Origin: Alnus glutinosa
Taxonomy: Eukaryota; Streptophyta; Magnoliopsida; Fagales; Betulaceae
Assembly: GCF_958979055.1 (NCBI RefSeq)
Contig: NC_084889.1
Location: forward strand, 35,345,951-35,409,950
Reading direction: 5' to 3'
Length of the DNA stretch: 64,000 bases
Position numbers and translations under genes: made by a program. Under the pieces are notes generated by a model. That model was not told the origin of the DNA, did no database searches, and worked only from the letters and a program-made list of their open reading frames with translations. Below, one piece after another: positions 24,301 to 37,314 of this stretch (within the stretch, counting starts at the first letter, position 1; each line of letters opens with the position of its first letter).

Positions 24301-27257
24301 TATAATTCAGCAATGTTGGATAAAAACATGAGGACGCTACTTATTACGTTAAGCATTCTATGCTTCAATGAACTGTAATGATCATAAACTCTTCCACTTT
24401 GTGCTGAGACATATGAGGACAAGTCAAAATTTCAGACGTAATGTGCACCTTTAACTTATAATTTTTTCAAATAATTCATGCTTGCATTCACTTGATCAGA
24501 TTAGGAATTTTAGTTGGCATAAGTCGCATAATATTCCTTGAATGTGATCGAATATGTAAATTTCACTCCATACGTGCTTTTAGTGAGGGAGGAACTGAAA
24601 CATCTTAGAATGGATGATGCGTAATTAGAAAACATACGCTGTTTCATGGTTTTGCTGGAAATTTGAGGTTATAATTTGCCAAGAAATAGCTCCTTTGCAT
24701 GAATCAGAATTAATAGAGATCCTGATATTTTCATGAGGGCAGGGTAGCGTTAATGGGGTCTCAAACTTTTATGTGCATATTAATGAATTGTGGCCTGCAT
24801 TTATATAGGTGGCCTTCAAAACTCAAGGGGACTAATATGCATGCATTTTTTCTTTCCATGGACAGTCGATGCTTGTATTCTTCAACCCAGTCAAGTTCGG
24901 TATAACATTCACATTTGGCAACCTTCTGTCGGTCGGAAGGTTTGTATTTATATTCCTATGTTGTATGCTCTGTTGTCTAATTGAATAATTATATGGGCAT
25001 GTCATATGTGTTTCTTTTTTATTTGTGCCCTAGGTTGGGGGTGGGATTGGATGGTAAGGGGAATGGGCAATGTAGATGAGGTTATGTGAATTTCTTTGGT
25101 TTTCATTGTTCATAAATGTTAAAAGCAATGAACTTTAGATTAAAGAATAATATTGTTTCTACAGTTCATTTTGTGGCTCTAGGAGGTGATCAAAATCTGA
25201 TCATATCTTCCAATTTTCATCAAGCTAACAGATGCTGTCTTTTGAGCTTAAAACACCTTGAAATGCTTGACCATAAACAAATGGCAAAGTAAAGAAAAGG
25301 GAAGGGAAAAGGCTGTTAGTCATTTTATGTAAGGTCTTAAATTTAGGTTTCCTCTACTTCACTTTCGTTGATATTCAAGTTGAGATTTGAAATTGTGTCC
25401 TGGTATCATTCCTACTATAAATGTAATCTTCAAAGTTCAGCACACTCTTTTTTTTTTTTTTTTTCTTTTTTTCTTTTTTCTGATGCTCTGATATGTGAGA
25501 GCTTTTGTTGGGGTTGCGATTTGTTGTAATATATTTCAAACTTTTGGCCATTATTTTCAATGGATAAAATATGTTTTTTTCATTGATGCGGGCGATCATT
25601 CTTAAGAGATGAATTTGCTGGCTAAGACTTGTTCTCTGAATTTGGCACATTGTGCTGACATCTTTGTTGCATATTCAGATAGCTATATAGTTGCTTGTCT
25701 CAATTTTTTGATACCTTCTTTCAAATAGATCATAGGAGTAGATATTTCATATTTTTATCTTTTCGTACTTATTCTATATTACTATTTTGTGTGCTTAGGA
25801 TGCTAAGTTGGGTCTTTTGTATGGCAGCACAGCATTTCTCATAGGCCCCAAGAGGCAAGTGACAATGATGCTTGACCCTGTTCGGATTTATGCTACAGCT
25901 ATATACCTTGCAAGTATGATCATCGCCTTGTTTTGTGCTCTCTATGTAAGTTGCATGGCGGCCCTTTGTTTGTTTTCCTCCCCCCTTCTTTTTCTTTTAT
26001 TACTATTTACCTTTAAACCACACAATAATTTTAAATGCATTCTAAATTATTCTTTTTTGCATTGGAGCAGGTTCATAACAAGTTATTGACACTTTTAGCC
26101 ATTATTTTAGAGTTCGGTGCACTAATTTGGTATGCAACTCTTTTATTATACCTGTCTTCTATCCAATCTCATGCATAAGTAAGCCAGGAGTTGTGATTGA
26201 CATACATTTCATGAGGCATATTATAGGACAGGCAATTTAATTAACAAAATTGAGTCACTAACAAAACCGTATGATGATGAAAATTCAGACAAGAATGAGG
26301 TCGATTTCTTAAGTTTTGAAATGATTTTTTTTTCTTGTTTAATCAAGTGTTGAGAGAAGGTAAACTTATTAAGAACTGCTTTTGTTCTTTTTTTGTAAGT
26401 AAATGAGATATCATTGAAAAACGCATAAGGCACAACCCAAGTACACATGATGTATACAAGAGAAACACTTAGTTAGAAAGAGATAGAAGGTTGAGAAAAT
26501 CATGAAAACTAAGCACATCAAGAAAGATCACCCATTTGGATGACATGCAAAACTGATATCTGTACTATTATTATAAGCAAATCTGAAGGTTGGAGCAGCT
26601 TATGTTTGAAGTAGCCTCACATTTTTAACTTCCCTGTGATACTTTCATCTTATAATTAGGGAAATTTTGCCCTTTTAACTTTAGAGGGTCTATCATTTAT
26701 TTCATATCATAAAAGTTTCAAACTTGGTTTTCTTAGCATTTCCAGTGTAATAGTGTTACACCTGAATCTTGTGCTTGGCGGCATGTTGATATAAATAGTC
26801 TATTATAGTTGATTCTCTGTAGAAAGTGTGCAGAATTTTTCTGTATGCTGGGGTTGTATACCTTTTGTGTCGCTTACACCATTTGTGTCTAACTAACAAG
26901 TGAATTCCCATATTGGCTGAAACCTATGATAAGTGTCAAGTTGTCAAAAGTGAATTGGCTGAAAATGTGAATGTTCAAGTGGAGAAAAAAATAGTTTAAT
27001 CAGTTGAATTTTATATCATGGGTATACATGCCTGATCCCATAAAGAAATGGAAAGCTATTTCATTTTCTAATACACTCCATCTTCACATATATTCTAGTT
27101 CTCTGTCCATCTTTGTCGCTGTTATGCAACAATTTGTTTATATATTGATTTTCCCTTCCTTGGTCATGTGAGAAACAGGTATAGCTTGAGCTACATACCT
27201 TTTGCAAGGTCTATGGTTTCAAAGGTCATGGTATCTTGTTTTGACACTGATTTTTAG
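21339..27257 (+). CDS. SFT2-type vesicle transport protein (Got1/Sft2 family)
   Basis: Six exons (21339-21494, 22108-22161, 24866-24939, 25828-25945, 26071-26129, 27179-27257) join in phase to 179 aa plus TAG, the usual length for plant SFT2-like proteins. The N-terminus is cytosolic and acidic ([20 protein letters not shown]), ending in [14 protein letters not shown]. Four hydrophobic segments follow ([82 protein letters not shown]), with the conserved [14 protein letters not shown] loop. The family sits in Golgi membranes and aids fusion of endosome-derived vesicles. Intron 2 (2.7 kb) hosts an L1 fragment and intron 5 a smaller LINE tail. All introns are GT-AG and the gene looks intact. Confidence 0.92.
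22838..23960 (+). mobile_element. 5'-truncated L1-type LINE in SFT2 gene intron 2
   Basis: A 9-bp target duplication AGTTAGAAC flanks it (22829-22837 and 23961-23969), and a poly-A tail lies at 23950-23961. The coding remnant starts [16 protein letters not shown] in one frame and, after a stop near 23018 and a frame change, continues from about 23031 to TAA 23846 as the C-terminal region of an L1 ORF2. That region includes the zf-RVT block ([38 protein letters not shown]). Endonuclease and reverse-transcriptase core are absent. It lies in the same orientation as the host gene. The near-perfect duplication suggests a fairly recent insertion. Confidence 0.9.
24053..24108. repeat. CCCT-rich low-complexity tract in intron 2
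   Basis: Tandem CTCCCTCC / CCCTCTCT motifs just downstream of the LINE, within intron 2 of the SFT2-type gene. Confidence 0.7.
26384..26560 (-). mobile_element. LINE 3' tail remnant in SFT2 gene intron 5
   Basis: Read on the minus strand it contains CTTGTATACATCATGTGTAC, TTGGGTTGTGCCTTATGCG, then ATGATATCTCATTTACTTAC and a poly-A run. This is the usual wording of plant L1 3' ends (compare 'cttgtatacta' and 'ttattacttata' at the end of the LINE at 23960). No coding part is left and the distal boundary is unclear. Confidence 0.55.
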
Positions 27258-30200
27258 GCCGAAATTCGCAATAAAAGACTGCATTGAAGAACTTCTAAGA
27301 TGATTACCATGTATACATGTTTCACTCTTGTGGGCTGATGCACACAGGGAGTTTAGTCCACCCGAAACGCAGCAGCGCGGAATTGAGATGTAACTTGTAT
27401 GTCTATGGACTGAGATTGCGTTTTTCATTTTTCCCTAATTTTCTTCTGGTGTGCTATTTCTTGCAATCTGTGTTATGAGAAGGAATTTGTCACGGCTATG
27501 TTAATAGAAATTGGCCTGTTATTAAACCATGTAGTCTTTTCACCTAGGTTGTTGAACCACCTCAAAACCCAACTAATTGAACTCAAATTGTTGCTGAAAT
27601 TGGGGTGATCCGTTGTTGATATGTAATTGTATCTTTACTTTTCTTCTATTTCTTACCTCCTCTTCCGCTTTATTATTTTGTCCCTTTTAGGATCGAAATC
27701 TTTCTAGTATCTCCCAAACTTCCGGCTTGAAATGGAGAGGATCTATTTTACGCTCAAGATTTGTTTTGTTGCATTTGAATGATGTATATATTTGTATTTG
27801 AATGCTCATTATAAAAGCTTATTATACCCTGGTCAAATTACGGTATGTTGACAAGCTATTCGTAAGTGGGGGGACTTTTTTAGTTTAGAAAGTTAAACAG
27901 TGTTAGTGTCGTCATAATAAGGTTGTAGGAGTTTCTCAATCATGCATATGGATTTGTAACGGATTCAAATTTCGTGCAATGAAGTTAAGTTGCTCATTAT
28001 CTCACCGTGAGAGGGCACTTGGGTCTCACCTGCTCAGTAGGTACACTGGCAACTCAAGCATCTGTCTAAGCAAGGTAGGGTTCTGGTGCTTTCTTACATA
28101 AGACTGGACAACTTTTATAATCAATCAATATAAAAAAAATAAAAATTTACAAATTTTTATAATCAGGTCATTATATGAGAGTCACTGTTAATCCTTATAA
28201 CAGTTATGGATTTGGAATTTAGTCATGTAGTAAGCTGCTTTGAGGGATTTCCCTAAAAAAACAAAACCCATGAGTTTCTTCAGAAAAATTTCTCAAACCA
28301 CTCAACCTAAGAAAAAAAAAATGAATTTCAGTTTGAGTTGCATTTTCACAAACAGTATGGAACTTTTGCCCGATAATAGTACACTTATTAGAAGAAACAC
28401 CTACGCTTACTCACTAGAAAAATATACATACATTAGAGAAAAAGAAAAAAAAATTACCACCTCAAATATACACTCACTGAAACATAAAAATAAACGAAGA
28501 AGATGAAAATTTACTTTTGACCGTCATCTGGTAGTTGGACCCGTTGTTGTCTGCGTCTTGGAGGGCCTGGGTCGAGATTCAACACCGGGGAAATTGCTCC
28601 TGGGTCGGAGATGAGCGATTTCAGGGGAAAATTCCTTCAAATAGCTTTTGACCATCGTCCGTTGGTGATTTGTAGAAGATGATAGATTCATTTATAGGCC
28701 TGTGATGTGAGCTTGTGGAAATTGAAATTCCACAGGTTGAGCGGATGGGTGAGACGATGGGTGAGGAAAAGTTCTGCAGCGTATCGCACGGTCGATATGG
28801 GAATCGAAAAAGAACTGAGCAAAGTGAGGAGTTACAGCGCTCTGAAACGGGTAGGTGATAGACTGGTGTACATTGATGGAGTGTTTGGTTCCCACGTGAT
28901 CTGAATGCTCTGCTGTAGTAGAACAGCTCTGAAGAGATGCTTACGAATTTTAGGGAAGAGGTACACACGATTTTCCAAAGTTGATGGCCAAGGTGAACAA
29001 GATTGGAGTGGATCTCTTCATCTCACCTCTCATGTGAAACAAAGAGAAGTCCATAAATTCACGTTGTTGGATTTAACGTTGTAGATGATATTGCGTGATA
29101 AATATATTAGTAAGTCATTCAAAAAATTTAAATGATATGACATTATTTACACCGTTTAATACAACAACATTAAATTTTGTTTATAAAATGACTCACCTCC
29201 GTTTCAAGTAAGATGGAAAGGATCTTGATGGACAAATGACTATGTTAGGACCAGGGATTTAAGAGTCATTTGGTTGAGAGTTGAAGTCAAATTTTACAAA
29301 GGCGAAGAAGAATGCTAAAGCGGTTAACCTCGTAAAATGGCATTAAAGGACTTGAATACTCTCCCACTTGGTCGGGATTAAAGCATTTTGTCCTCTTCTA
29401 GTGGAACTAAACTATGACTTTGAAACAAACTAATAACAATTAGGATTTCCTCCTCGGATGCTCTAATTATATTACAGGGAATCCCGATTCACAAATTGAA
29501 CTATTTGTCCGTTAAAACATTGTGATTGTGAAAGACATTTTTAGTTCTTCAATCTTGTTTCACTTCTTTTTCTTGAGTCTGCAAATTTTTACTAGCTTGC
29601 CTAGTCTAATTATTTGCCAAAATGGAGCACTAGTAGATGAAATGCTGCTCTTATATATATATATTAGCATTTTCTCTTTTTTATGAAAAGGAGAATTCCT
29701 AATTGGATTAAATGGGCATCCAAGTCTAAAAGCATGTTTGGATTGGTCTGAATGTTAATCATATCATTGTGAGCTAAAAAAATGAAGGAAATTAATTAAT
29801 ATCGATCACCCGCCGAGCAAACCCACCAGCCACCATTTTAAAGATAAAGAAATATAGGAATCAATTGCGGTGGCCTTTATATAATACAAGGATCATGGAA
29901 GCATCAATTAGTGCCTATAAAGATCATAATTAGACCTCCAATTCTAGTTTTAACTTCTTTGGGTATCCTAAGCTCAAGATTAATCTTCCTCCAATTTTTT
30001 ATTTTTTTATTTTTTTCACATCCCCCACCCGCAATTAATTAGTCGTCAAGAATAATTAATTGACAGTTGATGTGGAATAAGATTAACTGTCAATGTATAC
30101 AAGTTGATGTGGAATAAGATCTTCATAGTATCATTTTCATGGTCAAGATTGAAAGTTGATGCATCTAATGGTGTATATGAAGTCAATGTTAGCACATCTT

Positions 30201-31094
30201 TTAAGAAATTTAATTAATATGAAATCATGTACACCGTTTGGCATTAAATACACCTAGTTTCAATCATGACCGTACCATGAAATTGATAATATCTATTTCA
30301 TTTGAAATGGAGAGGATCCTAGTCTGTTTGACGTTGTCTTCTCATGTCAATTATTATTTTTTAAAAAAAATTATTTAAAATATGCATGTTAACCGATATA
30401 AAATTAGTGTGAAAATTAGCATTCCTAATTAATAAATTATAATTTGTAAACAACCACGCACTTGATGGTCCATCACATCTCATCTTTTAATTTTACCAAG
30501 ATAACGATGGAAGTGAAAAAATTGACTGATCCATCCTATTCCAAACATCGATTATCCCACTTTTTGTACTTCCAAAGTGCAATTCTCTACTTACGATCAC
30601 ATTGTGGGTAAAATTCATCAGTACTATAAATGCTTCAATGCTTTGTTCTATCCAAAACTATGAATTAGTCATAAAAGAATAATAAATAAGTAAAATTGAA
30701 AGGAACTATTTCTTGATCCAATTGCCTACGTAGTCATGTCATGTATATAGTTAGCTAGACATTTTAAAATCTAATTTGAACTATGAAATGGTTTCTCTCT
30801 ATCTCAAAAGATCATGTTCGATCTCTATAGTATAACCTCGTGAGAACCCTATTGTCCTTAAATTATTATGCGGACAAAATTTTCTTCTAAATTAAATTGA
30901 AATGAAGTTTTTTCTTCTAAATTTTCTTCCAACTTGAACTATATATGAAATGGTTCGTCTCCATTTCAAAGAATCATGTCCCTTACAGTATAACTAGCCT
31001 CGTGAGAACTCTGGCATGGCAGTTTAATAAACTTTGTTGCAAAAATTTCTTCGAACTTTGTTTCTATTAATTCGATCATACGGCACATATTATT

Positions 31095-31134
<40 letters not shown>

Positions 31135-31595
31135 CCTTGTATCTCTAAATACTTAAACCGAAAAAAGAAAAAGGAACGTATATTAAAAGAGAAAGGAAAC
31201 AAACTAATTAAGAAGATAAAAGAAACAGTTTTAAATGCTTCACATTTTCCATGCATTGCTGAAACTCTAACATCCACAACTCGCTAAAGGAAACCTTAGA
31301 TCAGGAAATTAAAGAATTAAGTAAAGAGTATTAATGTTATTTATTAGCTAGTCTACAATACGAGTGCCATATAATTGGATGATGTGGTAGTGAAAATCAA
31401 CCATTAATTTTTACTAGTTGATTTTTACTACCGGCCACATCATGAAATTGTATGTACGAGGGTGGGTTGTATATCAGTTTACTAAATAATATTACTACAA
31501 GTAAAATTAATATGAAGATACAGTAAGTAAGTGGGAAATGAATGCATGCATCAACAGGAATGAAATTAATAGATGTATGAGATCGAGTGGGTAAT
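27258..31595. other. Intergenic, SFT2-type gene to ZF-HD gene
   Basis: About 4.3 kb without a recognisable gene. Bases 28520-29000 are less AT-rich and hold short overlapping frames on both strands, but none resembles a known family. Bases 27880-28130 end in an A-rich run and may be a short retroposon. A MITE-like inverted repeat lies at about 31365-31460 (arms near 'ggatgatgtgg' and 'ccacatcatgaaattg'). (TA)n runs are at 29653-29664 and 31099-31131. Confidence 0.6.
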
Positions 31596-32128
31596 CTAGC
31601 TACTGGAGTTCTTGTTTGCAAGGCTGTGTTTGTTGTTATGCATCCACACCTTGAGGACTCTCCTATTGATCCCAATCTCCTGGCAGAAATGCTGCACAAC
31701 TGATTCTTCTAGCTTCTGCATCCTCCACCCAGCCTTCTCCGCAAAGCTCAACATCTTTTCCTTCTGTTCTTTTGTAAACTTGGTTCTAAACCTCTTTCTG
31801 ATGATCGCAGCTGGCCTAATTGCCACATCACCACTTCCATAATCATCAGACTCTGAGGGGACGACCGACCCACTTTTGTAGGACATTATCATGGTTTTTG
31901 TAGGGTGCCCTATTAATGGAGAGGGGTGGTAATCAGATAATTCTGTCTCTTTCCTGTGGAAGTTTCTGTGGCAGTTGCAAGCTGAGCACTTGAGGGCTTC
32001 CATGGTGCCTTCATCTCCACTTGGCATGAACTCTCCACACCCATCGGTCGCATTCCCGCCAATTGCCGCTGCATGGTTCTTCAGGCACTCCTTGTACCTC
32101 ATCACCAAGTTTCTTGAAAATGAATTAT

Positions 32129-32132
<4 letters not shown>
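31596..32132 (-). CDS. Zinc-finger homeodomain (ZF-HD) transcription factor
   Basis: A single exon encodes 178 aa (start ATG 32132, stop TAG 31596). Residues 12-61 form the ZF-HD dimerisation zinc finger ([41 protein letters not shown]). Residues 112-174 form the homeodomain ([41 protein letters not shown]) with the WMHNNK recognition helix typical of this plant family. It is a nuclear DNA-binding protein that dimerises with other ZHD or MIF proteins. It is short for the family (often 200-350 aa), with only about 50 residues between domains. A (TA)n-(GA)n microsatellite directly abuts the ATG, and a longer (GA)n lies about 570 bases upstream. Met11 is a possible alternative start. The exact ZHD subgroup is not assigned. 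Confidence 0.93.

Positions 32133-32180
<48 letters not shown>
32133..32180. repeat. Compound (GA)n/(TA)n microsatellite at the ZF-HD start codon
   Basis: On the gene strand, a TA run is followed by about 15 GA units that run straight into the ATG (GAGAGATG). It is therefore part of the 5' leader or core promoter. GA tracts are binding sites for plant GAGA-binding (BBR/BPC) factors. Confidence 0.85.
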
Positions 32181-32181
<1 letters not shown>

Positions 32182-32703
32182 ATGAATTGGGAACTGGCCG
32201 GGAAGCTGCTTTTTTCTTGGATTCTTTGGACCCTTTGGCGAGTATTAGAGCTTTGGATGCTTGTTAAACTCAGCAGTAATGATGCAGGTTGATGGTGGGC
32301 ATGGCTTGAAGCCTTTACACAGTCAACAAATATAACCTTTTCTATAGTTTCTAGCTATCTACTTCAAGATGGAGGAAGAAAACCAAATAAATTATAAACA
32401 GAAGGAAATGGAAGAATGAGATTAAGATGTAGACTATCAATCAAAGAAAATGTAGAAGTTAGACGTACGTATGGAAGAATACTAACAATATTCAACCTGA
32501 TCTCTATGAGACTATGAAGGTCTTGAGCTTAAATGACGAGGTTTTGGAGTTTTTTCTTCTCCTTTTCTAGAGAGAAAGAGGGAGAGAAAAAAATGATAGA
32601 AAATTGAAAGAATGAGGAAGGCTGCAAGCTAGGAATAGTCTTGATGGTGAATTTTGCAAGTGAAGCAACTGATCGAGCTCATATATATATAATATAAATG
32701 TGC

Positions 32704-32705
<2 letters not shown>

Positions 32706-32771
<66 letters not shown>
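32706..32771. repeat. (GA)n microsatellite, about 33 units
   Basis: A long uninterrupted GA run about 570 bases upstream of the ZF-HD start. Open frames across it are chance products of the dinucleotide repeat. Confidence 0.9.
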
Positions 32772-32772
<1 letters not shown>

Positions 32773-33798
32773 TTAAAGGGTACAAAGTCTTTTTGGTGAA
32801 TTTAATTAGTAAGTAGAAAATGACAAAATGTAATAGGATTATGGTGAGTTTATAGGGAGAGATCGAGCTGTTACAGATCGATAAAGAAGAAGGCAGAAAG
32901 TTGTAAATTAAGGGGATCGACCTAAAAAGGTTGCTTTGCTTGCACTATCAGGTATCAATTAAGCCTAACCCATGGAAAGATGTCCAAAATCATTTAAAAA
33001 ATGTGAGAAGGCACGAAACAAATTAACATTCTCTAAAGCTATAATTCTGTTGTTTAAATATTAGAAGGCAATTGTACTAAATTACCATTTGTATATATAT
33101 ATGAATTTTCTTTTGGTCCATTGGAGAGCCTATCGAACCTATAGCTAGGCTATATAACAAGAGGTAGCTCCCTCTCATCTCCTAAATCTCTCATTTCCTT
33201 GATTGCAGGTTTCTTCTATTTAGCATTACCTTAGACCTTCTTGTAAAGGTTTAGACTACTGTTGTTACATATCCATCCAACTGTTAAAGCGTAGCACTTC
33301 AGTAATAACAAATTAAGTATACAAACGAACAAAAAAAATTCTCATATCAGTTTCACATAATAACAACCATGCCAATATGTAAGCACAGTTTTCTAGCATT
33401 TTAACAAGGGAATGGCAATGGAGATGTTCAAGAAGTTGCTTCAAATGCCATCTAAGCAACAAAAATTTAAACAAGTGTACGTACTTGTAGTTTTATTGTA
33501 ATTGATGGATGGTTGTGATCAAATCCTTACAACTGTTTGTTTCTCGGTCCTTTGCAATTGGACTTGCAATTGTGAGAGGCTCCACACGGACTTACTTGTC
33601 CAAGTAGAGGCCTCTCACAATTGCAGGAATTTCAATTCCATCAATCTGAACGAAAAAATTGCAGAGAATTCCGATCGACAAAGATGCACAACTAAGGAAG
33701 TGTACAATCAAGGCATCACCTTAAATATTGAGTAAAAAAGCGATTATAGCCGCCGCCACTGTAAAACCATAAACCCTAAACCTTAAAAACATTGGCAA
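32772..33798. other. Intergenic with a perfect 15-bp hairpin
   Basis: No gene is seen. GCAATTGTGAGAGGC (about 33565-33580) is mirrored exactly by GCCTCTCACAATTGC about 30 bases later (33610-33625), probably the end of a small foldback element. The stretch ends at the left edge of the dioxygenase triplication. Confidence 0.6.
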
Positions 33799-35052
33799 AC
33801 TTCCCCTAGTTGCTATATTTGATGTGGTTGCCTTTTCTTTTCCAGCCATTTACTCAATACTCTTTCTGTGTGCTAGATTTCGTTATATTAATTAATTGGA
33901 TTTCAGCTTTTGAGCCTGTCCAGATTACTAACATAGTGACAAAATTTTATATGCCCCTATGTAGACATCATGAACTGGAAAGCTCAAAAGCCAAGTATAA
34001 AATTCAGTACTAAAGAGTCTTATCATCATTACTTGCACAGCATGACCTCCAAATAAAGATTTTACATAATCACTATGTCTCTCACACATCCACTATAAAC
34101 ACTTACCATGTGATTTTGAATATTTCCTCGTTTATTCTAAAAAAATTCACTTGTTTACTTGTTATATATTAAGAATTTGAGGAGATTAATCTAATTAATT
34201 TTGTCCCTCCCCACCACACTCACGCACACATACAAACACTTACCATGCTTGCTTATAAATATAAATGCTACTAAGGTGAGTACTATATTTTATTACGTCT
34301 TCATGTATACAAACTAATGTGCCAGTTCATATAACACTCATGTCAGTTATGTGACTTATGTCGCCCCAAAATGAAGGGTTAGGGGTGGTCGACTCACCTA
34401 TGGCCGGCTGTGAGTTTCCTTCCATAGAGATATCTATGGCCTGATCGTACGAGCCACCCCTCTTATAGAGGAGGAGGAAGAGACGAGGTGATTGACGTCG
34501 TCAATGCGGGTGTGGAGGCAGCGACGGAGGAGATGGGCCGAGGCTGGGAGATGGACGTAGATGTTGTTGATGTTGAGAAACATGAGGCCTTAAGTTTTTA
34601 AGTGACTAACGTGGCAGTTTGTAAGAAAAATGTAGTAAAATCTGTATTACCCCAAACATTTTCCAAATGCTTAATGTATGCATACATGCTGTAGACACTA
34701 AATTAACTAGAAGCCCCTCTCCAAGCTAATTACAACCAAAATAATATATGTATTAATGAAAATTGAAATTTTCTTTAATGTTTATGAATCCAACAAAAGC
34801 TTTTGACTGCTAGTCAATAGTCATTAATATTGTATAGCTAGGAATGATTCTGATCGAGGAAAAACTATTATGAGGACCATCACTATGGCCCTAAATTTTA
34901 ATTACTACATATATTGTTCCAAAAGCTGTAATTCCTACTCAGAAAAGTGAAAATTACGTCATTTGATCCAGGATTTGAAGTACCGCAATTATTGCAATAA
35001 CTTTTGGATTATTTAAAAAACATAAATCATCTACTCTTTTTTCTTTTATTGC

Positions 35053-35055
<3 letters not shown>

Positions 35056-35131
<76 letters not shown>
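35056..35131. repeat. (GA)n microsatellite in module Q, unit 1
   Basis: About 38 GA units. The matching site in unit 3 (about 54184-54221) has only about 18 units, so the tract changed length after duplication. Confidence 0.9.
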
Positions 35132-35132
<1 letters not shown>

Positions 35133-36149
35133 CCACATGAATGCCACTCACCCTTCAAAATTCCTTTGCCACCGTGCTTGGACAACTTTACTGGAAGGAG
35201 ATGAAGCGATTTTTAGATTTTCTAAGCAAATTCAGCAGATGCCAATGGATGAATTAATTGGCCAATCTGACTTTGTTAAACCTTTCAGCGTTTGATATTC
35301 CTTTTGGGAATTTTCAGGTGAGGGTTGAATTTCTTTTTAAAGATACAAGCTTGAATGTATGCCATTATATATATATACACAATGCCGTCCTCTTAGAAAA
35401 TTATATATCTTAGTTTTATTTCACAGACAGAGTTTTCTTCTAAATTAGGTTGGAGATTCAATCTAGATATTTGTTACTTGTGTGCAAATGATAAATGAAA
35501 ATGAACAAGAAAAGCCTAACATTTTAACGGTGCTTCTCTCTTCCTTGTATAGAAAGGGTTTAAGGTTCAACACACTTGGTGTGAGAAAATATAAGAAAAA
35601 TAGAAAGGCCTGCGATGGCAAAGGACAATAAGACATACTTAGGCTTCATAAATTTAGGTGCTTAGATGTTGCTTGGAAGGCAGGAAATAGACAGAATTAA
35701 GATTTGAGGTTGCTCCTCTTCTTTAATCCCTTTCTTTACAATATAATATAATATATTAAGCTAATGGTGTCAAGGGGTCAACAAGCCACTCATGATATAT
35801 ATATAACAAGGGCAGTTTGCTCTCTTGGCTTTGCTTTTGAAACCTTCGATCATGAGAGCCTTTTCATTGAAATCCCATTCAAATCATCAAGACGATTCTT
35901 TCAAATCTTAGGATTAAGTAGGAGTCCTTATCAATTTAAGTGTTATCCTATTGTATTCTATTTAAAGGCCATCTTGTTGTTAATAGAAAATCAGAGAGAA
36001 AGTATTTGACAAATTGTGTCATTCAATCTCTAGCTAGCCTTAAGTAGGATTTTCTCTGGTCTCTCCTACCTGAAAGTCGAAGGGAGCTTGCAATCACCCT
36101 TCCACAAGCCTAATAATCTATCAATTCACTCATCGAGTTGCTTTTGGAA

Positions 36150-36330
36150 TACAGATTTATAGCAATTTTGTTACAAGGATTGTTATCAGCTTAGATAGTA
36201 AATGTGAGAGAGTTTCTATAAGACTCACATGCCCAAACAGGTCTCGGGTAGCCCGCTCACTTGTTGGGGCAATTGGGTTTCATAAAGATTCATATTTACT
36301 GTTTAGATTGCTAGCAAATTTATCTGGATC
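36150..36330. mobile_element. MITE-like inverted-repeat element in module Q
   Basis: Arms around 'tagcaattttgttac', 'agtaaatgtgagaga' and 'tctataagactcac' are mirrored by 'gggtttcataaagatt', 'tttactgttta' and 'attgctagcaaat'. The same element is present at about 55240-55410 in unit 3, so it predates the duplication. A related sequence lies near 15430-15520. Confidence 0.6.
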
Positions 36331-37314
36331 TTTATTTTAAAAATTGTAGTGTTTAAACTCAATTTTTCTACGGTGATAATCATAAATTATCCAAGTTAAT
36401 TAGGAAGTGGAGTACAACGTGGGAAACATAATTAAAAATGTTGTTTATACAATATTGAGCTTTTTGCCCTAATTAATAAATGGTACGGAATGAGCACTTA
36501 AGAATAAGCACGTTTAAAGACTTTAGTTGGAGTGGAAGCAAAGGGTTAGCTAGGCTAGGGACGAATTGGCAGGGGCTAGTTGAAGTCGTTTTTGCACTGA
36601 ACAAACTATTTTCACTTTTACACCATAAAAATGTTTAGCAATCAGAGGAAGCAAATGCCTTAACCGGCCAATAACATAAGCATTTTGAAGCCACAAAACG
36701 ACATGTATTTCTGATCACAAGAGTTGTACTTGGTCTTAGCCAAAAAAACAAAAAAACAAAAAAAAAAAAAAAACTGAGAAAGGTATGCTCACTAGCTAGA
36801 GTGGTACTTGCTTCAAAATCAATTTTCTTGGTCCTAAGTTCTTTTGCAGTGAAGGGAGGCCCATTGCCCCTCACTGGGCTGTCCTTTAGCTAGTGGGGCG
36901 GCCCTTCTTTTATTTTTTATTTTAATGATAAAATTGTAATTTTTCGGTATGCCGTGTCATCAACCATGCCACATGTCAATTTACAATTGGCTTGTAATAT
37001 AGATTTACGTGACCATTTTAGACAGTTTGAAAACGCAGTTATTGGCCTCTCATATTAAAACAACTGCTCCCCTAACCCTAACATGTTGTCTAACTCTTTG
37101 TTTATTTCAGAACTCTGGCATTAGGCCACTGAAGAGTGATTAATTTGCAAATTTTCCTAAATTTCTTTTTTCAACTCATAAGTTGACAACGTTCATTGTC
37201 AGCCAACATCCAGCAGATCAAGACATTCATTGACTGTAGACAATGCAGTCACTCTCTAAGGTAGTCTCTGCCAACATCATCGGTCCAACGTTAAGAGGGA
37301 TAGAGCCACCGATG

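Noticed and set aside
27880-28130. tRNA-derived SINE
   Set aside because: I looked for A and B box motifs; only a weak 'ggattcaaatt' was found, not enough to call a SINE.
28621-28968. Possible small gene in the less AT-rich stretch 28520-29000
   Set aside because: Frames on both strands overlap and neither shows known motifs, splice signals in phase or a convincing start. It remains possible but unsupported.
34380-34600. GC-rich block in module P (also 43370-43600 and 47660-47900) as a gene fragment
   Set aside because: All three copies differ by indels that break any frame and the peptides match nothing I recognise. It is more likely part of an old repeat.
34954-35295. Open frames of repeated Arg-Glu or Leu-Ser at GA tracts
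   Set aside because: They are translations of (GA)n microsatellites with no conserved residues outside the repeat. The same kind occurs at 32567-32785 and 54032-54355.
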